Shown here one piece after another: positions 11,400-22,817 of a stretch of 64,000 nucleotides of DNA. Origin of the DNA: Heracleum sosnowskyi (Eukaryota; Streptophyta; Magnoliopsida; Apiales; Apiaceae); NCBI GenBank assembly GCA_030848705.1, contig CM061236.1, forward strand, positions 59,911,481 through 59,975,480, read 5' to 3'. The notes under the pieces are model-generated. The model ran no database searches. It saw only the letters and a list, made by a program, of their open reading frames with translations, and was not told the DNA's origin. Within the stretch, counting starts at the first letter, position 1; every line of letters starts with the position of its first letter. Both the position numbers and the translations under genes were made by a program.

Positions 11400-12190
11400 A
11401 AGTATATTCATATATAAAAAATTTAGGAGAATATTAAAATTGTCTATTAAGTTTCCTTCATTAGTAAAGATTTTAAAGGTTTTCTCCATTAGTAAAGATT
11501 TAAAGACAATTGAGATATTTTTTAATAAAAAATATAGAAGAATAGTAAAATTGTATATTTAGTATCCTCATTCGTAAAGATTTTAAAGGTAAGAATAATA
11601 AAGTTATATATTTAGTTTCCTCAATTAGTAAATATTTTAAAAGCAATTGAGATATTATTAAAAATGTATATTTAGTTTCCTCCATTAGTTAGATTTTAGA
11701 GTTAGATTTTAGAGGCAAAAATATAAAAATTGTATATCTACTTTCCTCCATTAGTAAAGATTTAAAGACAATTGAGATATTTTATAATAAAAATTTGAAG
11801 AATATTAAAATTCTTTATTTAGTTTTTCCCATTAGTAAAGATTTTAAAGTCAAGAATATTAAATTGTATATTTAGTTTCTCCATTAGTAAAGATTTTAAA
11901 AATAAATTGTTTTAGAGAATATTAAAAATGTATATTTTGTTTCCTCAATTAGTAAATATTTTAAAGGCAAGAATATTAAAATTGTATATTTAGTTTCCTC
12001 CATTAGTAAATATTTTAAGACAATTGAGATATTTTCTAATAAAACATTTAGGAGAATATTAAAATTTTAGATTTAGTTTCCTACATTATTAAAGATTTTA
12101 AAGGCAAGAACACTAAAATTATATATTACGTTTCCTCCATTAGTAAAGATTTTAATGGCAAATGAGATATTTTCGAATTTTTAATATTAA
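11400..12190. repeat. AT-rich tandem array, units of about 90-110 bp
   Basis: About eight diverged copies of a unit with the phrases TTTAGTTTCCTCCATTAG, TAAAGATTTTAAAGGCAAG and AATTGAGATATTTT follow each other without a gene. Spacing is irregular and several copies are partly deleted. Confidence 0.7.
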
Positions 12191-12281
12191 TAATTCAAAA
12201 TTTTGAGAAAATTAGAAAAATAGAATGAAGCGATTTGAGGGGCGCCACCTCACCGACCCCGTATTCTCCTTTATATAAGTA

Positions 12282-13980
12282 CTAGTTTACTAAGCCGCGC
12301 TTCGCAGCGGCCTTATAATAGTTATTTTAAAAAAACATCTACAAAAAATGTTTTTAAATGAAATAAATAATTATATTTCTAACATTAATTTTCTTTTGAA
12401 TTTTTCGTGTCATCTTGATCATTCACAAAAATTCTGAATAAATATCGAAAATGACAATCATTTAATATTTTCATTATTTTAATATGATGTTGAATATTAT
12501 TATACTGATTATCATTTATATTTCTTTTCAAAATTTAAATTACAACTTATATTTTAAAATACATAATTTAATATCAATATTTAAGTCTAACATATAATTC
12601 GTTGCTTTTAATAAACCGTCATCTCTTTTAAGATAATTTATTAACTATCTTATTTGCTGATGTGTCAAGCAATGGTTCTGCTATATTGTTGAATAGTACA
12701 AAAGTTGTATCTCCCGTCATATCGTTAACATTTATTTGTATTCTAAACCTGTATAAACACAAATCATAGTAAGATTAATATATGTATAAACAAAATATAA
12801 AATAAAGTTATTAAATTAATTTCTTACATGATAAGAGGATGGTAAATAATTTCGTTGCAAGACTTGCATCTATAATGTCCATCAGAAAAGTCCAACTTTG
12901 TGGAGCATGTTTTATAGCCAGTGTAGTACCAGTTATGGGTATTATCAATCCCAAAAATCTCAGCTCTTACCGTAACAATTTGTTCCTATAGTAATATGAT
13001 TAGAGTATAAATATGATAACAAAAATAACATTGATAATAATTGAGGTCAAGTGCAAGGTACGTAAAATAAATTAGTTAAACAAAAAATGTGCAAAATTAA
13101 CCTTTAGGTCTTCACTCCACTCTGCTTCCGGCAATTCCTCGATGTTCATCCTATTAATAAATATTTTTTCCTCAGGCGACATTATAGGGAGAGAGTCTCC
13201 ACTGATGGAGTTGTTTAAGGAAAAAATTAAAACAAATTAAATAATTAAAACAAATAAATTGGGGTAAATAAAGAAGTAATATAAAATTACAAGAACAATA
13301 AAAATCAATTAACAATTATATTAAAATTAATATAATGCATAACTTACTAATTTGTGACAATTTTGAGATCTCTTTTTTTCCAACCGCCTTTGATAACTTC
13401 AATGCCACCCAAGTAGGTCAAGCAGCCCACAACATCTAAATCAACATAGAAAATATAATATTAGAACATGATAGTTTGAATTATAACTTATATAATAGTA
13501 TTACTTATATATTAATCTAATATATTACTGCATCAAAATACCTGAGAGTATGTTGGGGGCATTAATACGTGCATCAATCATATCCGGACATATGAACTGA
13601 AATTCATGCAGTGATATGTTGACGATGCCTTCTTCCAATCTTTTAGGCAACATTATGCGTATGAAAAGCAATTTAGACCCATGTGATAGTGGTCTATATT
13701 TCCCTGTACTTGAAACAACTTTTAGATTTTTGATGCTGTACACGGAGCTTTTCTCTAAAATATTTTTGAACCGAGAGACCAGAATCTTCGGGACCGTAGC
13801 ATGTATCAAATTTTCCTATCATACAACATATTTTAGAAAAGTTAATAACATCATACAATTTGACAAACTAATAAGTTATAAGTATATTGATTTATTAACC
13901 TTTTCATCAATCAAAATCATGTCAAGACTGATCAGTTCTTCAGTATTTGTGGATTGACAGATTCCCACATTCTACACACT
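12282..13980 (-). mobile_element. Helitron-like element 2 carrying an RPA-like gene, 5' truncated
   Basis: The 3' end on the minus strand is hairpin plus CTAG (12282-12285, with A at 12281) and matches the end of element 1 at 10176, including the AAGCCGCGCTTCGCA core; about 200 bp inside the end are also similar. An RPA70-like gene lies 340 bp inside the end in the same orientation, as known for plant Helitrons that encode RPA proteins. The 5' side, where a Rep/helicase would be, is cut off by element C at 13982. Confidence 0.55.
12628..13979 (-). pseudogene. RPA70-like (replication protein A large subunit) gene, six exons, 5' truncated
   Basis: RPA large subunits bind single-stranded DNA through OB folds during replication and repair. 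I can trace exons 13979-13900, 13815-13542, 13435-13348, 13201-13102, 12985-12828 and 12748-12628, each bounded by GT...AG, with codons joining in phase across all five introns to a TAA stop. Exons 1-3 match a DUF223-type OB domain (LISLDMILIDEK, then IHATVPK, then DVVGCLTYLGGIEVI). Exon 5 is the C-terminal zinc-finger OB fold (WYYTGYKTC...C..C), and exon 6 holds DMTGDTTFVLFN. Exon 1 has one frameshift after the CRMWESVN text, and the N-terminus is replaced by element C. It may be a Helitron-borne RPA or a captured host gene; the intact splice sites suggest recent loss of function. Confidence 0.8.
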
Positions 13981-15197
13981 CTATAACACCCCCAGATCCC
14001 GGGTCGGAGATCCGGGTTATCACGCCCTCAATTCCAGCAATAATATCTTTACTAGATCAACAAATCCAATAATACAATATCAAAAGACCCCAACCTCTTA
14101 CACACACCAGTTATAGCTTCAGAAACGAGTCACATAAGTAACATTAGTTATTACAACCAAATGTACTATCCAGGATCTCACTAATAGCAGTTGAACCCAT
14201 GCAACTTACTTCTGCATTAACCATTCTGAATTGGACTACCTCAAGGTTGAATCTTCCACTTCCCTTTTCTTGTAGTACAGAATAACTGACTATGTTCTCT
14301 CTTCACTGAAAGTTTAATATAAAGTAAAGCAAAAATGAGCGAAAGAATGCTCAGCAAGTATCCCATAATAAAATAAATAGTTTCACAACTATAAAGTCTG
14401 AAATCCAATAACCTTTGTTGATATAACAACCAAAACCTTTAAAGTATAACAATTGAGTTAAAATACCATACAGTTCAAAATACTGTACTAGGAATAGTAA
14501 GATTCCACAATATCTGGAAATAACATATAGTTCGAGATACTATATCAGAAGTCTAAACACTTCCCAACAAAATACATAATCTACAGCGGATGAAAATAAC
14601 TTTAAACATTTTTGTAAAGTTTAGGAATCCTTTTCTAGCACATCATAGACAAAGGTTCAAAGTATAACCTTTAAATCAAGCTAAGATAAAACTCTGAAAG
14701 CTTATAGATCACTTGAAATATTTGAAATCTCATTCGTATACAGAATGATGTTTGAAATAATCTTTTCGTCAAAACATGCCATACAGTTCACATACTGTAT
14801 GAGGTATAATACTTTGTTAAAATATTATTAACAACTTTCTGTAACCGGTATCTAACCGTGGCTACAAAACATTTATGAAATCCAATCTTTGGAAAACAAA
14901 ATAGGGTAACTGTCAGGGCTACGCATGGGTACACGATGATCAGTCGTAGTACCACGTTAATTCTCTACTAGTAGAAGGATACCCCGAAGGTCTCATACCC
15001 TAGCCAGCTGTGGGCTTTTAAACTGGACCGGCGTCACCCGACCTCTTACTCATTAGTCACATATATGGCGACATCAAGGCCATAATTAATGGATCGCTCC
15101 CTAATAGCGGATTCCACCGGACTGGCGTAACCCAGCCTCTTATTATCATTTCCCATGGCGACATCAAGGCCACAATTAGTTGCTGGACCGTGCGTTA

Positions 15198-16619
15198 TGA
15201 TAAGTGGATTTCATATCTACTAGGAACGCTCTAAATCGGCTTAAATTGATTGTTTGTACTCAAGTACGTGGTGTTTTTAATGTGTTTTGTGTTAGTGTGT
15301 GCAGAGTTGCTTCGTCAACAGAGTTGTGGAGTTTCTGTGGTTGTGTGGTGGTATTTGAGCATTGTTGTCAAGGCCAAGTGATTGCGGAGTTTCATAGTGC
15401 TAGAATTGTCAAGGAAATGCATGTGGAAGAAATCTGACAGAAGGTCAGGGGCGCCCGCGCCCAACCAAGCGCGCCTGCGCCCTAATAGAATTCAAACCAA
15501 GCGCGCCCGCGACCTACCAGGCGCGCCCTCCCCTGAAATATGCTGGAAAAGGCAATTTTGACTCTGAAAAGGAAACCAGCAGAAGACCAGTCAACCTTGA
15601 GACCTATAAAAGCTATTGGTGGACGATTTCTTAGAGATACATTGACATACATTCATACAAATCCATCCACCGGTGAGGAGAACAAGAAGACGGCTGATTA
15701 CGAAGATCTACTTTTCAATTTATCTTTGTATTCTTCTAATTAGGCGATACTTTGGATTCTCGTTTGTTTCTTCATAAACTCTAGTACTTTTATTCAGTAT
15801 TCCAGACATATTTATTATCATGTTTTCATCAGAACCCACGATGATGAACGGTTCGATTATGAACTAATAGTCGTCGTGGGATTCTAACGGATTTATTTAT
15901 GGATTTTAGTAGTGAATTGTTTTAAAAATGTGTGTGTGATGGCTAATTGATATCCTAGTTTGGTTATGTTTATTCTTCTTGGATGCGTAGCTAACATCTA
16001 AGTTGTTTGTTAATCTCTATTGATTGCGAAAGTGGATATAGAGATTTAGAACTTGCCATGCTAGCATAGGTTTATGTATGTTTGTCATGCATGATTCGTA
16101 GATGATTTTAACCATCTTACCTGCCCTATGTAATCTGAATGGATAACTTGCTCATTAAATCGTTATGTTTTCAAATATTATAGACATATAGGGTCTAAGC
16201 ATAATTGGTGTCTGCTCAACTTCTATCTCTTTTGTGGATGTTTGAGTGGTATGGTATACGTATACTGAAAGGTAGCGTGTACTGATTTCGTGTTATCCGA
16301 TTAGTTGTCACAACCGTCACATGCATAGATTAAAGACAAAAGACTCTAGATGAAGTACTTAATGAAGTTAGGATCCCATGTTTTATTCTCATAAGTAAAT
16401 CATCAGCAATCTATTTAGTTAATTATAATCTTGTTAAGTTGATTAGTTAATTTAGTTAATCAAAACTCATATTTGATACTTGTCTTAGCATTGAACAATA
16501 GCCATACATTATTGCATAGGTGCAAAACTATAATAACCAAAGCAGTCTCTGTGGGAAAGAACTCTACTTATTCTTATATTACTTGTGATCGAGTATACTT
16601 GCGTGATATTGTGTGAACA
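15198..16619 (+). repeat. Athila 5' LTR (1422 bp)
   Basis: Starts TGATAAGTGG and ends GTGTGAACA. A TATA-like TATAAAAG lies at 15605-15612. Just upstream, 15448-15537 contains four copies of a GCGCGCCYGCGC-type motif. Confidence 0.92.
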
Positions 16620-16625
16620 AGTTTT

Positions 16626-16643
16626 TGGCGCCGCTGCTGGGGA
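16626..16643 (+). other. Athila primer-binding site
   Basis: TGGCGCCGCTGCTGGGGA, six bases after the LTR, fits the Asp-tRNA type of site usual in Athila elements. Confidence 0.85.
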
Positions 16644-16757
16644 CTCGGTGTTATTTATATAGTTTATGTGCTTGTAATCAGTGGTCGTTAAAGTTCACTG
16701 ACTCAGATTATTCTCATCAATTTTACTTTGTTTGGTGTGTTTCAGTTACTTTAGTGA

Positions 16758-18659
16758 GTGTGTATGCGAACACGTTCTCAATCTCGTAAGGAATCACTTG
16801 AATTGAATCTAGTTATGGGAGAACCAGCAGCAGAAACGAAGGCTTTGAAGGACTATTCTCAGCCGAAGATCAATGACATTCAATCTAGCATTGTCAGGCC
16901 AGCTATTGCAGCTAATACTTTCGAAATCAAGCCTGGCACGATTCAGATGGTGCAGAATTCAGTTCAGTTTGGGGGTGCTCCAACGGAAGATCCTGATATG
17001 CATATTAGGGATTTCATTGAGATTTGTGACACCTTCAAGTTCAACGGAGTGTCGGAAGATGCTGTGAAGCTGAGACTTTTCCCATTTTCTCTGAGGGATA
17101 AGGCTAAGGGCTAGTTGCATTCTCTACCAGCAGGTTCTATTACTACATGGGAGGATCTTGCTCAGAAGTTTCTCACTAAATTTTTCCCGATGGCTAAAAC
17201 AGCAGCAATCAGGAATGCTCTTACTCAGTTTGCACAGCATTCTGGAGAAATTTTATGTGAAGCTTGGGAGCGCTACAAGGAGATGCTTAGGAAGTGTCCT
17301 CATCATGGAATGCCTGATTGGATGGTGATAAATTGCTTCTATAATGGTCTGGGAGGTTAGTCACGACCAATGTTTGATGCGGCATCAGGTGGAGCTCTTT
17401 GGGCTAAAAGCTATGATGAAGTTTACGAACTTATTGAGATGATGGCTGCTAATGAATACCAGAATCCAACTCAGAGGTTATCACAAGGCAAGGTAGCAGG
17501 AGTTCTGGAAGTGGATGCAGCTACGGCAATAACAGCTCAGCTAAAGGCTTTGTCTATGAAGGTGGATTCTTTGTCCAACTATGGAGTTCAGCAGGTGGCT
17601 AGTGTTTGTGAGCTATGTGCAGGTGCACATGACACGACTTAGTGTGCCATATCTAGTGAATCAGCGCAGTTCGTGAGCAATTTTCAGAGACCACAACAGC
17701 CAGTGCCTAATGCCTATCATCCCAATAACAGGAACCATCCAAATTTCAGTTGGAGTAACAATCAGGGTGGTCAGCAACAGCCACAACAACCGTATCAGCA
17801 GTATCAAGGTCAATAATTTGGAGCTAAGCCATTCAACCCTTCTGGTTTTCAGCAACAGTATGCTCAAAGGCAACCGTATCAACCACCAGGGTTTCAACAA
17901 CCGTCTCATGGCAATGTTGGTTAGTCATCTAATGAAAAATCTGAATTGGAGGAATTGAGGCTAATGTGCAAGAACCAAGCTGTTTCGATCAAGACTCTGG
18001 AGAATCAGATCGGTCAGATTGCCAATGCCTTGCTGAATAGACCACAGGGAACTCTCCCTAGTGATACGAAAGCTAATCCAGGCAAAAGAGAGGTCAAGGA
18101 ACATGTAAAGGCAGTTACCTTGCGATCTGGGAAGGTTACAAATGATCAGAACTCAGAAACGGCAGAAAATGAAGAAATTTTGAATTCCCAGCAGAATCTA
18201 GAGCGCACCCGCGCCCTAGGGAGCGCGCCCGCGCCTGACATTCTGCCAGAAGTTGATGAAAAAGAGGAAAAAGCAAGTTTGGGGGGAAACGAAGCGGAAA
18301 AGCGTGACCATTCTACTGAGAAATCTGTTCTGAAGCAAAGTACAGAGACCAAGGAGGTCTATCCTCCTCCGCCATTCCCTAAACGACTTCAGAAGCAGAA
18401 GTTGGACAAGCAGTTTGCTAAATTTCTGGAGGTTTTCAAGAAGTTGCAGATCAATATACCTTTTGCGGAAGCTCTAGAACAAATGCCGAGCTACGCAAAG
18501 TTCATGAAGGGTATTCTATCTCGGAAATTGAAACTTGAGGAGTTAGAAACAGTTGCTCTGACAGAAGAGTGCAGTGTTATTCTACAGCAGAAGCTACCTC
18601 CTAAACTCAAGGATCCAGGGAGTTTCACCATACCATGCAGCACCATGCAGCATCGGTAA
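16758..18659 (+). pseudogene. Athila gag with five in-frame stops, running to the protease boundary
   Basis: One frame can be followed from the ATG at 16758 through a retrotransposon gag domain (ITTWEDLAQKFLTKFFP, WERYKEMLRKCPHHGMP), a CELC zinc-knuckle start near 17600, a Gln/Asn-rich stretch and a charged region with CHVKAVTLRSGK-like text to 18659. It is interrupted by stops at 17112, 17358, 17640, 17814 and 17922. Most fit CAG/CAA to TAG/TAA or TGG to TAG, that is C-to-T changes on one strand or the other. At 18633-18652 a 10-bp tandem duplication (CCATGCAGCA twice) shifts the frame, so the protease continues in another frame. Confidence 0.88.
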
Positions 18660-19637
18660 TCTATCTTTCAACAAGTGGTTGTGTGAATTGGGAGCTAGTA
18701 TTAATCTGATGTCGTTGTCTGTCTTCATGCAACTTGGGCTGCCGGAGCCTAAACCTACTACTATGTCCTTAAAGCTGGCTGATCGGTCGATCACATATCC
18801 AAGGGGTATAGTGGAGGATGTTTTGGTTAAAGTGGATAAGCTCATTTTTCCTGTTGATTTTGCTATTCTGGACTTTGAGGAAGACAAGAAGATTCCGATT
18901 ATCTTGGAAAGACCGTTCTTAGCTACAGGCCGAACTTTGATCGATGTGCAGAAAGGAGAGCTTACAATGAGGGTTCAAAATCAGAAGGTCACTTTTAACG
19001 TGTTCAAGGCAATGAAATTTCCAACTGAGGAAGAAGAGTGCTTTAAATTGGAGATGGTCGATTCTGTCGTCAGTACAGAGATTGAACAACCGCTGAAGTC
19101 AGATATAGTGGAGAGAGTCTTGATAGGGGATTCTGATATCGAAGACGAAGAAAGAGCAGAGCAACTTCAGTTGTTGAATGCACCTCCGTGGAAAAGAAAA
19201 ATTGACGCGCCATTCGAATCTCTTGGATTAGCAGAGCTGAACAATTCTCAAGAGCGACTTAAACCATCTATGGAAGAAGCTCCTACACTTGAACTCCAAC
19301 CACTGCAGGATCAATTGAGGTATGGTAAAGTCTACAAGAACAACAGGCTATATAAGGAGAAGGTTAAGGACTGGCATGAAAGAGGGGTGGTGAAACATTC
19401 ATTTGTGCCAGGTCAACTAGTTCTGCGTTTCAAGTCTCGTTTCAGATTTTTTCCAGGAAAGCGTAAGTCGAGGTGATCGGAGCCTATCACGGTTAAATCA
19501 GCATTTCCGCATGATGCAGTGAAGATTTTCCATAAGTTTCCGGACAAAGCGTTCAAGGTTAATGGTCAGTGGCTGAAGCATGACGTTGGTAATACGGTGA
19601 ACCGTGAGTTGACGTTCACCGTTCTTGCGACTGGATG
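18650..19637 (+). pseudogene. Athila protease fused to integrase C-terminal tail (RT/RNase H/IN core deleted)
   Basis: The protease region shows LCELGASINLMSLS; the usual catalytic Asp of the DLGAS motif reads Glu. It continues with the conserved LADRSITYPRG, ILERPFLATG and LIDVQKGEL text. At about 19318-19325 the frame passes from PTLELQPL, the entry to reverse transcriptase, straight into YKEKVKDWHERG and the FFPGK tail of the integrase, so about 3 kb of usual Athila coding sequence is absent. A TGA at 19474 replaces an expected Trp, after which the tail runs on to 19637. Not functional as an enzyme. Confidence 0.85.
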
Positions 19638-19768
19638 AAAACGGATTCACGTCAAGCTATTGACGTAAAACGAGCGCTTTGTGGGAGGCAACCCACGCAA
19701 TTGTTATAGTATTATTCTCTGTGAAAAAAAAAAGAAAAATCAGAAAAAAAAATTCTGGACAGAATGTG

Positions 19769-19841
19769 GAGCGCGCCCGCGCTTCCAGGAGCGCGCCCGC
19801 GCTTCCAGGAGCGCGCCCGCGCTTCCAGGAGCGCGCCCGCG
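19769..19841 (+). repeat. 20-bp GC-rich tandem repeat, about 3.6 copies
   Basis: The unit GCGCGCCCGCGCTTCCAGGA repeats directly. The same core GCGCGCCCGCGC is found in both LTRs of this element and twice in its gag (about 18202-18236). ORFs through the array on either strand are by-products of the repeat. Confidence 0.93.
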
Positions 19842-21380
19842 CAGTGGGGCACTGTTCAGAGGAAAAAAAGACAAAAAAGAGTTTGTGTTGTTTCCCCCTA
19901 GGATCCATCTAGGATTCAGCGAGAGGTTGATGGTCTGGTTTCGGGGATGTGCAGTATAGGCGACTGACTCGGCGCATTGATGCGATGCATGACATTCATA
20001 GCCGTTTTGCTCAGGATTTGACTCAGGCTTTGAGTACTGCATTCAGAGCAACTGGGGTTGATATCGTTTGGCCTAGCTTTGGAGCTGATTCTGTTTATCC
20101 ACCACCGGATACACCACCCGAGGAGGGTGGTCCTGCTGATGATTAGGTATTCTCTGCATCTTTCCTTTTTATTACCTTCAATGAGGACATTGAATATTGT
20201 AAGTTTGGGGGTGGTAATTAAGGAATAGTATTGTTAGTGTATGTTCATATAGGATTCATATTGCATATTTAGTAGTTATTCTTATCTTTGCATGTTTATG
20301 TCATGTAGTGCATTCTGTTTGCATTAGTGTTATATCTATCCTGTGAGTCCATTTAGTTGCATTTGTGTAGCATATTTCATGATCCCGTAGGATTTGATTA
20401 TTTCCGTTGGTGAGTCGATGTTGATGGGAGTGCGGTAGTGATGAATAGAGGGTTGATTAAGTTTCTATGAAATTGACTTGCATGCCAGAAACAAATTAAT
20501 TTCATAAGTCTCATTCGTTGCTTTTGGATTTGATCAGACCATGTTTGTTTGGATGTTAGAATTTAATCAATTGCTTATATTTAGAATGTCTTTTATTCTC
20601 TTGAAATTGAAGGAGCACTAAAGTATAAGTTTGGGGGAAAACAGGGATTTCATGCTAGTTGTTAATAAAGGCTAGGCGTCAAATGGCTAGTAGCCGCTCA
20701 TGAAAAATGAGTAGTCTAGGGTGGGATGAGAAAAAGCAAAGCGCACTCATTCCGAAATTGTTGAAAAAAAAGGAAAAAAAAGAAAAAAGAAGAAGTTGTT
20801 TTTGTTGTTTTATGCAGAATTGATCAGGGTGAGCTCTTTAATACTCGAGCAATTAAGTTCTAGGGGACTTTGTGCCTAGTGACCTAAGACTTTTCCGGTC
20901 TGGGATCCACTAACCTAAAGCTCGCTACATGGGTATTATTGTATAAGCCTTTTGGGGTCTCATCCATTGCACGGTCAAATAAGCATGTGTATTGTGTTTA
21001 GTATGTTGTGTCGAAATAAATCATGAATTCCTGTCTAACTCAAGTGGTTTATGGAGGTGTCTCTAAGTGGTTTCTTGTGTCTAGAGTTCATTCTGTTTAT
21101 AAACTTGTGGTTGTTTTGATGAATAATAGGATATTGTCTTGATTTAGTTTGGGAGTATATTGATGAGCATTGCTCACACGCACGTTTCTGTGTTTGTATG
21201 GTTAGTATACGGGAATTTGGTCGAACTCTATTTGAAAGATTGCATTCTTTGATATGTTGGCTTGCTGATTGGTTGTGGTTAGTCTGAGGGGATCATTTTC
21301 TTTAGCATATTAGTTGAATTCATGCATTGCATTATAGTTATATAGAGTCTGTTTATGCTTGAGGACAAGCATCGGTTTAA
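19842..21380 (+). other. Athila 3' non-coding region
   Basis: No convincing gene. A small frame at 19949-20146 lacks recognisable motifs. The phrase AAGTTTGGGGGTGG at about 20200 resembles the terminal PPT and marks an internal PPT-like copy; another TAAGTTTGGGGG is at about 20627. The envelope-like frame of some Athila elements is not seen. Confidence 0.6.
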
Positions 21381-21391
21381 GTTTGGGGGTG
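21381..21391 (+). other. Athila polypurine tract
   Basis: GTTTGGGGGTG directly before the 3' LTR, preceded by the TTGAGGACAAGC phrase common in Athila elements. Confidence 0.85.
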
Positions 21392-22817
21392 TGATAAGTG
21401 GATTTCATATCTACTAGGAACGCTCTAAATCGGCTTAAATTGATTGTTTGTACTCAAGTACATGGTGTTTTTAATGTGTTTTGTGTTAGTGTGTGCAGAG
21501 TTGCTTCGTCAACAGAGTTGTGGAGTTTCTGTGGTTGTGTGGTGGTATTTGAGCATTGTTGTGAAGGCCAAGTGATTGTGGAGTTTCATAGTGCTAGAAT
21601 TGTCAAGGAAATGCATGTGGAAGAAATCTGACAGAAGGTCAGGCGCGCCCGCGCCCAACCAAGCGCGCCCGCGCCCTAATGGAATTCAAACCAAGCGCGC
21701 CCGCGCCCTACCAGGCGCGCCCTCCCCTAAAAGATGTTGGAAAAGGCAATTTTGACTCTGAAAAGGAAACCAACAGAAGACCAGTCAACCTTGAGACCTA
21801 TAAAAGCTATTGGTGGACGATTTCTTAGAGATACATTGACATACATTCATACAAATCCATCCACCGGTGAGGAGAACAAGAAGACGGCTGATTACGAAGA
21901 TCTACTTTTCAATTTATCTTTGTATTCTTCTAATTAGGCGATATATACTTTGGATTCTCGTTTGTTTCTTCATAAACCCTAGTACTTTTATTCAGTATTC
22001 CAGACATATTTATTATCATGTTTTCATCAGAACCCACGATGATGAACGGTTCGATTATGAACTAATAGTCGTCGTGGGATTCTAACGGATTTATTTATGG
22101 ATTTTAGTAGTTAATTGTTTTAAAAATGTGTGTGTGATGGCTAATTGATATCCTAGTTTGGTTATGCTTATTCTTCTTGGATGCGTAGCTAGCATCTAAG
22201 TTGTTTGTTAATCTCTATTGATTGCGAAAGTGGATATAGAGATTTAGAACTTGCCATGCTAGCATAGGTTTATGTATGTTTGTCATGCATGATTCGTAGA
22301 TGATTTTAACCATCTTACCTGCCCTATGTAATCTGAATGGATAACTTGCTCATTAAACCGTTATGTTTTCAAATCTTATAGACATATAGGGTCTAAGCAT
22401 AATTGGTGTCTGCTCAACTTCTATCTCTTTTGTGGATGTTTGAGTGGTATGGTATACGTATACTGAAAGGTAGCGTGTACTGATTTCGTGTTATCCGATT
22501 AGTTGTCACAACCGTCACATGCATAGATTAAAGACAAAAGACTCTAGATGAAGTATTTAATGAAGTTAGGATCCCATGTTTTATTCTCATAAGTAAATCA
22601 TCAGCAATCTATTTAGTTAATTATAATCTTGTTAAGTTGATTTGTTAATTTAGTTAATCAAAACTCAAATTTGATACTTGTCTTAGCATTGAACAATAGC
22701 CATACATTGTTGCATAGGTGCAAAACTATAATAACCAAAGCAGTCTCTGTGGGAACGAACTCTACTTATTCTTATATTACTTGTGATCGCGTATACTTGC
22801 GTGATATTGTGTGAACA
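21392..22817 (+). repeat. Athila 3' LTR (1426 bp)
   Basis: Same ends as the 5' LTR. It differs by scattered substitutions and an extra 4 bp (ATAT) near 21943. TATA-like TATAAAAG at 21799-21806. Followed by the duplication CGTTA. Confidence 0.92.

Larger units (their letters stand above)
10176..12281 (-). mobile_element. Helitron-like element 1 (non-coding, repeat-filled)
   Basis: The left edge reads A|CTAG (10175-10179) followed by a GC-rich potential hairpin containing GCCGCGCTTCGC. On the minus strand this is a hairpin followed by ...CTAG|T, the usual 3' end of a Helitron. The right edge, on the minus strand, opens TACTTATATAAAGGAGAA, similar to 5' ends of plant Helitrons although the expected leading TC is not clear. 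The interior is non-coding and made of AT-rich tandem units. No Rep/helicase frame is present, so the unit is non-autonomous. Boundaries are good on the left and approximate on the right. Confidence 0.55.
15198..22817 (+). mobile_element. Athila-type gypsy element, internally deleted (7.6 kb)
   Basis: Two LTRs (15198-16619 and 21392-22817) enclose a PBS, a gag relic, a protease/integrase-tail fusion relic and a PPT. The insertion is flanked by a perfect 5-bp duplication CGTTA (15193-15197 and 22818-22822). Reverse transcriptase, RNase H and the integrase core are missing, so any mobility would depend on another element. By eye the LTRs differ at roughly two dozen sites plus a 4-bp indel, near 2%. 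Confidence 0.92.

Noticed and set aside
13616..13957. Plus-strand ORF of 113 codons
   Set aside because: It is the reverse of RPA exons 1-2, which have splice sites and domain similarity on the minus strand.
15204..15437. 77-codon ORF, repeated at 21398-21631
   Set aside because: Lies in the U3 part of the Athila LTRs; duplicated because the LTR is, and without motifs.
19657..20042. Several overlapping ORFs on both strands rich in Arg/Ala/Pro
   Set aside because: They are translations of the 20-bp GC-rich tandem repeat, open in several frames because its length keeps stops out.
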